This document shows, one piece after another, positions 54,904 through 62,966 of a stretch of 64,000 nt of DNA. The translations under genes and the position numbers were made by a program. The stretch comes from UBA830 sp038146925 (GTDB lineage: Bacteria > Pseudomonadota > Alphaproteobacteria > MPNO01 > UBA830). The stretch lies in NCBI GenBank assembly GCA_038146925.1, contig JAYQSP010000001.1, positions 124,001 through 188,000 of the forward strand, in the 5' to 3' direction. The notes under the pieces were generated by a model that saw only the letters and a program-made list of their open reading frames with translations, was not told the DNA's origin and did not search any database. Numbering within the stretch: position 1 is the first letter of the stretch; the number at the start of each line of letters is the position of its first letter.

Positions 54904-56010
54904 CTATTCCTGGACGTTTTTCATCGCCAGCGCGGTCGCGGCGCCCAGCAGGGCCAGCACCGACAACACGATCAGGGCGAATTTCAGTCCGACGCTCATC
55001 AGCACGCCCACTGCCGCGCCGATCACGAGCAACAGCACGCCGATCAGGGTGTTCGACAAAGCGACGTATTCCGCTTTGCGGTCGGGGCCTGCCATGTCGA
55101 CGATGTGCGTCTTGCGGCCAATGCGGACGCCGGCATGGGAAATGCCCAGAATGAACAGGAGCACCGCAAAGAAAAAGCGGCTGTCCGCGAGGTCAGGACT
55201 GACGCTCAGGGCGATCAGCGTCTCGATCCCGAGCGCCGCCGCGATGCCCGCGCCGGCCGCCATCGTTGCCCGGCTCGAACGGTCGGAAAACAGCTCCCAG
55301 AAGGACGAGCTTAGCGTGCCTGCCAGCCCGCTGGCGAGAATCAGCCAGCCGAGACTGTCCAGCGCGTTGCCCATCCCCTGCTGGGCCAGCGCCACGTAGA
55401 CCGGCCCGGTCAGCGAGGTCGAGATCATCAGCGTCCGGGCGATCAGAAACAGCTGCAGCTGTCGGTCGCTGAACAGCAACGAGACCTGTTCGCCGAGCAG
55501 GTCCACAATTCCACGGCCGCCTTCGGTGGCGCCTGCCAGCCGACCGACCCATCGAATGACGCAGGCGGCTTCCACCACGCTGGCGGCGACGATCCAGAAC
55601 AATTTGCGCACCGCCGCCGGGCTGAGGACGAGATAGAGTCCGACCGCGCCGGCCACCAGCCCCGAGACGGTGCCGGCATATCCGCCGACCCGGCCTCGTC
55701 GGCCCTTCGACACCGTTTTGCCCAGCGTGTCTTTCGAGGCGATGGAGGCGACGCCGCGCGCCAGGCTGAACAGCACCAGCAGTCCGGCGATGATCCATCC
55801 CGCTGTCGCACCGCGCATGCCCGCCAGCGCATCGCCCGATTTGCTCAGCGCCTGGGCGACAATCTGCGCGACGAAGCCGCGCGGTTCCTCGCGGCACTGG
55901 CTGTCCGGGATGTCGCGGCACAGCCGGGCTTCGTCCTCGCCCGTGGCAAGATCGTAGAGACGACCGATGAGGCCGGTTGCTGCGGCGCCTTCCGGAGCAG
56001 TGTTGGGCAT
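54904..56010 (-). CDS. MFS-like multi-pass membrane protein
   Basis: 368 residues with about nine hydrophobic helices. The N-terminus GLIGRLYDLATGEDEARLCRDIPDSQCREEPRGF is soluble and contains two cysteines; it is shared by an MFS-like family of unassigned proteins. The later segments LFSLARGVASIASKDTLGKTVSKGRRGRVGGYAG and ARTLMISTSLTGPVYVALAQ are typical of it. After GDALAG the sequence passes directly to a helix, and from memory the family carries extra helices there, so a deletion is possible. Substrate unknown. Convergent with the CoxL-like gene. Confidence 0.7.
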   Translation of the reverse strand: MPNTAPEGAAATGLIGRLYDLATGEDEARLCRDIPDSQCREEPRGFVAQIVAQALSKSGDALAGMRGATAGWIIAGLLVLFSLARGVASIASKDTLGKTVSKGRRGRVGGYAGTVSGLVAGAVGLYLVLSPAAVRKLFWIVAASVVEAACVIRWVGRLAGATEGGRGIVDLLGEQVSLLFSDRQLQLFLIARTLMISTSLTGPVYVALAQQGMGNALDSLGWLILASGLAGTLSSSFWELFSDRSSRATMAAGAGIAAALGIETLIALSVSPDLADSRFFFAVLLFILGISHAGVRIGRKTHIVDMAGPDRKAEYVALSNTLIGVLLLVIGAAVGVLMSVGLKFALIVLSVLALLGAATALAMKNVQE

Positions 56011-56026
56011 GTCGGGTCGCTGTTTC

Positions 56027-56746
56027 CTACAGCATGTCGGCGCAGCCGGCGCGGGTCGCCCAGTATTCCCAGGCCCGGTAAAATTCCTTGCCGTCCGGGT
56101 TCATGTCCTGGCGCAGCGCAACCTCGCCCGGCGACAGCGGCTTGACGCCGCCGAACTGCAGCGCCGTGGTCAGGATGCGCGCGTTGCGCGGCAGCATGAC
56201 CGAGACCCGGACGACTTCCGACAAAGACCGGCCGGTGGCGACGAAGCCGTGCCCCCGCATCAGCACGATGCGCCGGGTGGCGAGCGCGTCGGCCAGATCG
56301 CGGCCCTGATCCATATTGACGACAAGCAGGGTGGTGTCGCCGAATTTTTCCGCGATGTCCCACACCGGCGGTTCCGGCCCCATCAGTCCCGCCGAGTGAA
56401 TGACGGGCAGCAAAGGCTGCTGCGAGATCGTGAAGGGCAGGACTTCTTCGGCATGGCTGTGAACGACCGCGCGGGTGTCCGGATTGCGTTCGTAGGCGGC
56501 GCCGTGGATGAAACGTTCGAGATACGGGTTGCGGGAATCGCCGCCGACCGGCGTGCCGTCCAGCTCGAACTCCATGATGTCGCTGCGCTGAACCAGCTCC
56601 GGGCTGCGCGAACAGGACAGGAAATACCGGTCGGGGTTGTCCGGATTGCGGATGCTGACATGGCCGTAGGCATCGACCACGTCTTCATTGGCGAGTATCC
56701 GGTTCGCGACCACCAGGTCGCGCAACAGTGTTTCCAGTTCGGTCAT
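56027..56746 (-). CDS. Class II aldolase/adducin family protein
   Basis: 239 residues. This fold (L-fuculose-1-phosphate aldolase type) uses a zinc site made by histidines in AYGHVSIRNP, VVHSHAEEVLPF and MRGHGFVATG, all present. The substrate acid residue lies in ERFIHGAAYERNPDTRAVVHSH. Family members cleave sugar phosphates or act as decarboxylases or isomerases; which applies is unclear. Read in the same direction as the MFS-like gene, 16 bp before it, so a transporter/enzyme pair is plausible. Confidence 0.9.
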   Translation of the reverse strand: MTELETLLRDLVVANRILANEDVVDAYGHVSIRNPDNPDRYFLSCSRSPELVQRSDIMEFELDGTPVGGDSRNPYLERFIHGAAYERNPDTRAVVHSHAEEVLPFTISQQPLLPVIHSAGLMGPEPPVWDIAEKFGDTTLLVVNMDQGRDLADALATRRIVLMRGHGFVATGRSLSEVVRVSVMLPRNARILTTALQFGGVKPLSPGEVALRQDMNPDGKEFYRAWEYWATRAGCADML

Positions 56747-56932
56747 GCGGTTCTCCTTAGGGCCGGTGCGACTTCGCGAAAGCGAATAATGCCAGAGGCG
56801 GAATCAGACCATGCCAGCCTGCAGGCTGCAAGCATGCAGGCCCGCTTTCGGCCCGTATCGGCGATCTGTAAGGTCGGGTAATCCAATACCGGTCGTGGCG
56901 ACGTACATCCGGCAGTTCACCAGAGAGTTCCC

Positions 56933-58207
56933 ATGAAAATTGCCGTCATCGGCAGCGGTATATCCGGTTTGTCTGCCGCCTATCTCCTCGACCGGGTGCA
57001 CGACGTCACGGTCTTCGAAAAGAACGATTACCTCGGCGGCCATACGCGCACGGTCTCGGTGCGCCCCGACGGCGCGGAGGCGGACATTCCCGTGGACACG
57101 GGGTTCATCGTCTTCAACTACCGCAACTATCCGCTGCTGGCGCAGCTCTTCGCCGAGCTCGACGTGCCGGTGCAGGAATCCGACATGTCATTCGGGCTGA
57201 CGGTTGATAACGGGTGGTTCGAATACGGCACGCCCAAGCCGTGGAACGTGTTCGCCCAGAAACGCAATCTGCTGCGGCCCGCGTATTGGCGGATGATGGG
57301 TGACGTCCTGAAATTTTTCCGCCAGGCGCCGCGGTACCTGGACCGTACGTCCGATGTCTCGCTCGGCCAGTGTCTCGACGAGCTGGAGATGGGCGACTGG
57401 TTCCGGCGCTACTTCCTGATGCCGATGGGCGCCGCGATCTGGAGCTGCCCGCCGGAGACGATGCTGGCGTTCCCCGCGGCGACGTTCATCCGGTTCTTCA
57501 GGAACCACGGGCTGCTGACCCTGAACGACCAGCCGCAATGGTACACCGTCACCGGGGGCGCCAGGGAATACGTTGACCGGCTGACGAACGCGTTTTCGGG
57601 ACGGATCGTGCGGTCCGGCGCCGCGCGGATCGAGCGTCCGGACCGGGCCGCCGGCGGGAACTGCTTCGTGACGGCGCAGGACGGCGCGCGCTATGCGTTC
57701 GATCAGGTCGTGCTGGCCTGCCACGCGGACCAGGCGCTGGCGCTGCTGGACGATGCCACCGATGACGAACGCGCCGTGCTGTCCGCCTTCGAATACCAGA
57801 AAAACCGCACGGTTCTGCATGGCGATACGTCGTTCATGCCCCGGCGCCGTGCCGCGTGGTCGAGCTGGACCTATCTGATGGAACACCGGGACCGAGATGC
57901 GCCCGACATTACGATGAGCTACTGGATGAACCGGCTGCAATCTCTCGATCGGCGCTTTCCGCTTCTCGAGACCCTCAATCCCGCCCGCGCGCCGGACCCG
58001 GCGCTGGTATATGACGAATTCGAATTCGAACACCCGGTTTTCGACCGGGCGGCGATCGACGCGCAAGACCGCATTCCCGATATTCAGGGGGTTCGCAACA
58101 CCTGGTTCTGCGGGGCCTGGCAACGCTACGGCTTCCATGAAGACGGTCTGTGGAGCGCCGTTCGCGTGGCGGATGGGCTCGACGCGACGCCGGACTGGAC
58201 GCTCTAG
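56933..58207 (+). CDS. FAD-dependent amine-oxidase-fold oxidoreductase
   Basis: 424 residues. The N-terminal dinucleotide motif IAVIGSGISGLSAAYLLDRVHDVTVFEKNDYLGGHTRTV defines the flavin amine oxidase/phytoene-desaturase-like fold. DTGFIVFNYRNYPLLAQLF, MPMGAAIWSCPPETMLAFPAATF, VTGGAREYVDRL and WFCGAWQRYGFHEDGL are typical of the branch that travels with cyclopropane-synthase-like methyltransferases. It lies 169 bp before one here. Lipid-chain oxidation is inferred from this pairing; the DUF1365 gene often found in between is missing. Confidence 0.88.
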   Translation: MKIAVIGSGISGLSAAYLLDRVHDVTVFEKNDYLGGHTRTVSVRPDGAEADIPVDTGFIVFNYRNYPLLAQLFAELDVPVQESDMSFGLTVDNGWFEYGTPKPWNVFAQKRNLLRPAYWRMMGDVLKFFRQAPRYLDRTSDVSLGQCLDELEMGDWFRRYFLMPMGAAIWSCPPETMLAFPAATFIRFFRNHGLLTLNDQPQWYTVTGGAREYVDRLTNAFSGRIVRSGAARIERPDRAAGGNCFVTAQDGARYAFDQVVLACHADQALALLDDATDDERAVLSAFEYQKNRTVLHGDTSFMPRRRAAWSSWTYLMEHRDRDAPDITMSYWMNRLQSLDRRFPLLETLNPARAPDPALVYDEFEFEHPVFDRAAIDAQDRIPDIQGVRNTWFCGAWQRYGFHEDGLWSAVRVADGLDATPDWTL

Positions 58208-58376
58208 ACGTCATCCGGGATGCGTGTCCGGGAACAATCTTTGTCCCACAACATAATCCGATACCGCGATTTGCGCGTATAACCATCCGACACATGGACG
58301 TTCGGCGCGTCCGCGGACCCGCGGCGCGACAGGTTGACGAAAAGCGCTCAGTGGCGGAACGACGAGGCGTAGCGGC

Positions 58377-59546
58377 ATGCTTTACAGAAAAACCGACGAC
58401 ACGGTTCTAAAAACACTCGAAAACATTGCATACGGATCGATCCGGATCTCGCTTCACGACGGTCGATGCCACGAATTTTCGGGCGCCGCCGAGGGGCCGG
58501 CCGCTCATCTGGAAATCCATTCTCCCGATGTGTTGTGGAATATGGCGGTGGGCGGCGATACGGCGTTTGCGCGCGATTACCAGGCGGGGAAATGGGACAG
58601 CGACGATATCGGGGCACTCGTCGACTTCGCGTTCCGCAACGACGAGGCTCTGGGCGGTCTGGTTTCGGGCAGCCCGCTGAAGCGATCCCTCGTCTGGCTT
58701 GCCGGTCAGCTGAAGCCCAACACGCGCCGCCGGGCCAGGGCGAACATTCACGCCCATTACGACCTCGGCAACGATTTCTACGCCCTGTGGCTGGATCCGA
58801 CGATGAGCTACTCGTCCGCCGTTTTTTCCGGACCCGGCGAATCCCTGGTGCAGGGGCAGCTGGCCAAGTACGACCGCATTCTCGACCGGCTCGACGGGCG
58901 GGCGAACGACGTTCTGGAAATAGGCTGCGGCTGGGGCGGGTTCGCCGACCGCGCGATTACGGACCGCGGACATCGCGTCACCGGGCTGACGATTTCGCCG
59001 GCCCAGGCGGACTACGCCCGGCAGCGCCTGCGGGAAGCGGGCGACCAGGCGGATATCCGGCTGGAGGATTACCGCGAGCCGCGAGGCCGGTTCGGCTCCA
59101 TCGTCTCGATCGAAATGTTCGAAGCGGTTGGCGAACGCTACTGGAAAACCTATTTCGACCGGCTGAAAGCGCAGCTCGATACGGGCGGCCGGGCCGTGAT
59201 CCAGACCATCACCATCGACGACGACTATTTCGACAGCTATCGCCGGGGCGGCGATGCGATCCGGGACTGCATTTTCCCGGGCGGTTTGCTGCCGAGCGAG
59301 AAGCGCCTGCGCGAAGAAGCGGCGCGTGCCGGGTTCCGGGTCGCCGATACGTTCAGGTTCGGCGGCGATTACGCCGAAACGCTGGACCGGTGGCTGGCGA
59401 CGTTCGACCGCAAACGCGACCGGGTGCGCGATCTGGGATTCGACGACGGTTTTATCCGGCTTTGGCGGTTTTACCTCGCGTCCTGCTCCGGGGCGTTCCG
59501 CAGCGGCCGGACGGATGTCATGCAGGTCGAGCTGCGTCATGCCTGA
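58377..59546 (+). CDS. Cyclopropane-fatty-acyl-phospholipid synthase-like methyltransferase
   Basis: 389 residues. The C-terminal SAM methyltransferase has HYDLGNDFYALWLDPTMSYSSAVF, the SAM motif VLEIGCGWGGFADRAI, GLTISPAQADYARQRL, SIEMFEAVGERYW and the DDYFDSYRRGGDAIRDCIFPGGLLPSE loop. The lipid-binding N-terminal domain spans about 1-105. These enzymes methylate unsaturated acyl chains in membrane phospholipids; cyclopropanation versus methyl-branching or furan precursor synthesis cannot be told from sequence. The stop overlaps the next gene by 8 bp. Confidence 0.93.
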   Translation: MLYRKTDDTVLKTLENIAYGSIRISLHDGRCHEFSGAAEGPAAHLEIHSPDVLWNMAVGGDTAFARDYQAGKWDSDDIGALVDFAFRNDEALGGLVSGSPLKRSLVWLAGQLKPNTRRRARANIHAHYDLGNDFYALWLDPTMSYSSAVFSGPGESLVQGQLAKYDRILDRLDGRANDVLEIGCGWGGFADRAITDRGHRVTGLTISPAQADYARQRLREAGDQADIRLEDYREPRGRFGSIVSIEMFEAVGERYWKTYFDRLKAQLDTGGRAVIQTITIDDDYFDSYRRGGDAIRDCIFPGGLLPSEKRLREEAARAGFRVADTFRFGGDYAETLDRWLATFDRKRDRVRDLGFDDGFIRLWRFYLASCSGAFRSGRTDVMQVELRHA

Positions 59547-60072
59547 CCGCCGGTTTCTGCCGGCGGCGCTTGTCGCATTGTACCTCCTGTCCGGACCGGC
59601 GGTCGCGGACACGGCACAGGCTACGGCGGCGCGCTACGTCGCCGATCCCCGGAAAATCGGCGAAGCGGTGCTCAAATATCTGTTCTGGGACGTTTACCGG
59701 GCGGAGCTGTATGCGCCGGCAGCAGGCTGGCGTCCGGATGCGCCCTTCGCGCTCTCGCTCAACTATCTCCGCGATATCGACGGTGCCGATATCGCCGACC
59801 GGACGATTTCGGAAATGCGCGACCAGGGCTTTGACGACGAAAACAAATTGTCGGCATGGCGAATACAGCTGCGTGTCATCTTTCCCGACGTGTCTGACGG
59901 TACGCGCTTGACCGGCGTCCGCGATGCCGACGGCAACACGATTTTCTACCGCGACGGCGGCAAAATCGGCGAGATCAAAGACCCGTCCTTTACCCGGCGT
60001 TTTTTCGATATATGGCTGGGCGACAAAACGTCCGAGCCGGCCTTGCGTCGCGCCCTTCTCGGCGGCACCTAG
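59539..60072 (+). CDS. Chalcone-isomerase-like domain protein, exported
   Basis: 177 residues from ATG 59539. A signal peptide (RRFLPAALVALYLLSGPAVADTA) is followed by the chalcone-isomerase-like fold: VLKYLFWDVYRAELYAPA, FALSLNYLRDIDGADIADRTISEMRDQGF and FTRRFFDIWLGDKTSEPALRRALLGG. The bacterial family is secreted to the periplasm and may bind lipids. It overlaps the methyltransferase stop by 8 bp, so translation is coupled. Catalysis is not implied. Confidence 0.88.
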   Translation: MPDRRFLPAALVALYLLSGPAVADTAQATAARYVADPRKIGEAVLKYLFWDVYRAELYAPAAGWRPDAPFALSLNYLRDIDGADIADRTISEMRDQGFDDENKLSAWRIQLRVIFPDVSDGTRLTGVRDADGNTIFYRDGGKIGEIKDPSFTRRFFDIWLGDKTSEPALRRALLGGT

Positions 60073-60077
60073 CCGGC

Positions 60078-61388
60078 ATGTCCGCGGCGCCGCCCGCCCG
60101 GTCGCAGCTTCTTCTGTACGGTGCGCTTGCCCTGCCGCTGTCCTTTGCGGGGCTGCCGCTTTATCTGCACGCCCCTGATTTCTACGCAACCGCGCTGATG
60201 CAGCCGATCGCCGTGCTCGGCGGCGTCCTGCTTGCCCTGCGCATCCTCGACGCCGTTCAGGATCCCCTGATTGGCGTGCTCAGCGACCGGTTTTCCGCGC
60301 ACAGGCTCATGATCGTCATCGGCGGGGCGGCCCTGTTGCTGACCGGGTTCGCCGCTTTGTTCAACCCCTCGGTTTCGCCGCTGCCCGATGGCTACACGCT
60401 GGCATGGTTTGCGCTGTCGGTATTTCTGTGTAGCACGGGTTTCAGCATCGTCACGATCAACTACCAGGCGCTCGGCGGATTGTGGAACGTGCCGTCCGGC
60501 GACCGCACCCGGGTGACCGCCGTGCGCGAAGCCTTCGGACTTATCGGCATTCTGACGGCCTCGATCCTGCCTGCGGTCCTTCTGGCGAATTTCGACCCGC
60601 TACGGAGCTTCGCCCTGCTAAGTCTCTTTCTCGCGCCGGTCTTTCTGATCGGAGTCTGGCTGTTCCACCGCTGGTTTCGACGCCAGCCCTCCGGCCCGGA
60701 GGGCGAGAAACCCGCCGCACTTGCGTCCGCATCCGGCCTTACCGCCCTGCTGCGCGATCCGTGGTCGCGCAGGTTCTACGGCGTGTTTTTCATCAGCAAT
60801 CTGGCAAGCGCCGTTCCCGCCGTCCTGGTTCTCTTTTACATCCGCGACCGCCTGGCTGCCGAGGAATACACCGGCCTTTTTCTCGTGATCTATTTTCTCA
60901 GCGGCGCCCTGTGCCTGCCGTTGTGGCAAAAAATTGCCGCGCGTACGGGAAAAGCGAAAGCCTGGGCGATCAGCATGGTGCTGGCAGTGGTTACTTTTCT
61001 ATGGGCGTTTACTCTTTCCGGCGGCGACGTTCTGCCGTTTGCCGTCATCTGCGTTTTGTCCGGCAGCGCGCTGGGCGCCGATCTTGCGATACCGCCCGCC
61101 ATCGTCGCCGACCGCATCGACGCGACACGCGACCAACGGCGCGCCGCGCGCTATTTTGCGGCCAACGCTTTCTGCGCGAAATCCGCGTTCGCCTTCGCCA
61201 CCGGCCTGTCGCTGCCGACGCTGGGTCTGCTCGGATATCAGCCGGGCCAGCCGGCGGAAGCCGGCGTCGGCCTGTCGCTGGCGCTGGTCTATGCGCTGGT
61301 GCCCTGCCTGATCAAGGTCGTATCCGCGATCTGGCTTTTTCGCGTGCTGCCGGTTCTCGAAGACCGGCCCCGCGCCGCGCTGTCGTGA
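60078..61388 (+). CDS. GPH-family (glycoside-pentoside-hexuronide) MFS symporter-like protein
   Basis: 436 residues from ATG 60078, 5 bp after the previous stop. Twelve membrane helices are expected. The GPH signature is in LRILDAVQDPLIGVLSDRFSAHRLMIVIGG, and GVLFISN-type helices, ADLAIPPAIVADRIDATRD and the RRAARYFAANAFCAKSAFAFATG cytoplasmic loop follow. Members near cyclopropane-synthase-like genes in other alphaproteobacteria (for example the singlet-oxygen regulon of Rhodobacter) are of unknown substrate; a lipid or flippase role is possible. Last gene of the module. Confidence 0.88.
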   Translation: MSAAPPARSQLLLYGALALPLSFAGLPLYLHAPDFYATALMQPIAVLGGVLLALRILDAVQDPLIGVLSDRFSAHRLMIVIGGAALLLTGFAALFNPSVSPLPDGYTLAWFALSVFLCSTGFSIVTINYQALGGLWNVPSGDRTRVTAVREAFGLIGILTASILPAVLLANFDPLRSFALLSLFLAPVFLIGVWLFHRWFRRQPSGPEGEKPAALASASGLTALLRDPWSRRFYGVFFISNLASAVPAVLVLFYIRDRLAAEEYTGLFLVIYFLSGALCLPLWQKIAARTGKAKAWAISMVLAVVTFLWAFTLSGGDVLPFAVICVLSGSALGADLAIPPAIVADRIDATRDQRRAARYFAANAFCAKSAFAFATGLSLPTLGLLGYQPGQPAEAGVGLSLALVYALVPCLIKVVSAIWLFRVLPVLEDRPRAALS

Positions 61389-61392
61389 CGGC

Positions 61393-62421
61393 TTATCTGG
61401 GAACGCGCGCGCCGGCCATGGCCGCGAGGCGCATCAGCGCCCGTTCGCACACGGCATCGTCGGGCATGCCGGTCGATTTGCAGTCGATCTCCGCCTGAAT
61501 CAGTTCGGCGCGTGCGCGGGTCAGCGTGTGGGGCCGCCAACGCTGAAGCTGATTTCTAAATCCGGTCTGCTGTTTGAAAAAGACCGGCGGGCGCAGGCTT
61601 TTCATCGCCTGGTCGGGCGCCGCGCCGGCGGTTATCGCTGTCACTGCTTCTTCGAGGCGGGACAGATGGCGACTTGCGGCGCGCAGGATCGACACCGCCG
61701 CTACGCCTTCGAACCGGGCACGCGAGAGCGCAACCGTCAGACCTTTCAGGTTGCCGCCCGCCGCGGCGAAAACGACGTCGTCCAGGGTCACGGCGGCGGC
61801 ATCGCCGATCACCGCCTGGGCATCTTCGAGGCTGATCTCCGATTGCCCTGCCGCGTAAAGCGCCAGTTTTTCGAGCTCCATCCGGCTGACCATCCGGTCG
61901 GAGCCCAGATTGCCCGCGATCCAGGAGACGACGCCGGCGTCGGCTTTCAGGCCGGCCTCCCCCAGCGATTTGCGAACCAGATCGTCCAGCCCGGCACCTT
62001 CGTCCATATAACAGGGGATCGCCGCCGCGCCGTCGGTTTTTTCGAACAGGCTGCGCAGCTTGGAGCGTGGATTGAGATCTCCGGCCTCGACGATGATCAG
62101 GGCTTCTCCATCCGCCGCCAGCGCATCGGTCGCGGCGCCCGCAACCGCGTCGGTCGCTTCCCGCAGCCGCACCACCCTGCGGCCCCCCATCATCGACAAT
62201 GCGCAGGCTTCATCGGTCAGACGCGACGGTTCCTCGCGCAGCACCGCCGGCGTGAATTCCACGACGTTAAACGGATCGGACAGATTGCCGGCGATCGCTT
62301 TGGCGGCGGCCTCCGCGCGTTCGCGCACCAGACCCAGGTCGGGCCCGTAGATCAGGATGCCCCGTATGTCGTCCGGCGGCGCTGCCGCAAATGCATCCGC
62401 GCGGCCGGCCGGCACCTTCAT
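61393..62421 (-). CDS. holA: DNA polymerase III delta subunit
   Basis: 342 residues. HolA is the wrench subunit of the clamp loader. GILIYGPDLGLVRERAEAAAKAI and DPFNVVEFTPAVLREEPSRLTDEA, then MMGGRRVVRLREATD, LIIVEAGDLNPRSKLRSLFEKTDGAAAIPCY and NLGSDRMVSRMELEKLALYAA are family hallmarks. Third of leuS-lptE-holA; its start overlaps the lptE stop by 4 bp (ATGA). Confidence 0.95.
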   Translation of the reverse strand: MKVPAGRADAFAAAPPDDIRGILIYGPDLGLVRERAEAAAKAIAGNLSDPFNVVEFTPAVLREEPSRLTDEACALSMMGGRRVVRLREATDAVAGAATDALAADGEALIIVEAGDLNPRSKLRSLFEKTDGAAAIPCYMDEGAGLDDLVRKSLGEAGLKADAGVVSWIAGNLGSDRMVSRMELEKLALYAAGQSEISLEDAQAVIGDAAAVTLDDVVFAAAGGNLKGLTVALSRARFEGVAAVSILRAASRHLSRLEEAVTAITAGAAPDQAMKSLRPPVFFKQQTGFRNQLQRWRPHTLTRARAELIQAEIDCKSTGMPDDAVCERALMRLAAMAGARVPR

Positions 62422-62966
62422 TTCGCGACCGGGCGCCCCCCCGTCTGAACGAGCCAGACGGCGAGACGTTCCCGGATATAGCGGGCGAGTTGCCGGACCG
62501 CGCGTTTGCGCGCATCGGCACGCGCACTCAGCGTTGCGAAATCCGATGTCAGGATATTGTAACTGTTCACCGATCGGGCTCTTCCCGTTAACAGCGGGCT
62601 GCCATCGGCCCGGCTTACGACGGTGAACACGGCGGTCAGCGTCAGGTTCGCGCGGGTGGCGACTTCGTCTTTTCGGATCGCCAGATCGGTCAGCGTCTCG
62701 GTCAGGGCGACGTTCAGTCCGAACCGCGGCGCCTGAACGGCGCCGCGCGGCTGCATCTGCTGCAACAATTCGTTGCGCATCATCTGACCCGTGCGGTCCG
62801 CGATAAGCCCGATATCGAAATTTGCGAGGCCTTCGCCCGACGCCGCCGACTGGTTTCCGTGGATCGGCTGGAAACCGCAGCCCGCGATTGTCAGCATGGC
62901 CGCCGCCGCGGCGGCGATGCCCCGGCAGCGCAGGATGCCGGCGATGCGCGCGCTAATGGATGACAT
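62418..62966 (-). CDS. lptE: LPS-assembly lipoprotein LptE
   Basis: 182 residues from ATG 62966, with AGGA about 7 nt upstream; an ATG at 62987 also exists. LptE plugs the LptD barrel that inserts lipopolysaccharide at the outer membrane. The signal ends in lipobox LTIAGC followed by GFQPIHG, typical for alphaproteobacterial LptE. The fold is otherwise poorly conserved; identification leans on the leuS-lptE-holA context. Overlaps the leuS stop by 14 bp. Confidence 0.9.
   Translation of the reverse strand: MSSISARIAGILRCRGIAAAAAAMLTIAGCGFQPIHGNQSAASGEGLANFDIGLIADRTGQMMRNELLQQMQPRGAVQAPRFGLNVALTETLTDLAIRKDEVATRANLTLTAVFTVVSRADGSPLLTGRARSVNSYNILTSDFATLSARADARKRAVRQLARYIRERLAVWLVQTGGRPVAK

Noticed and set aside
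58208..58376. ECF sigma promoter (GGAAC or TGATC type) before the Cfa-like gene
   Set aside because: A GGGAAC is present near 58230 but no matching -10 at proper spacing.
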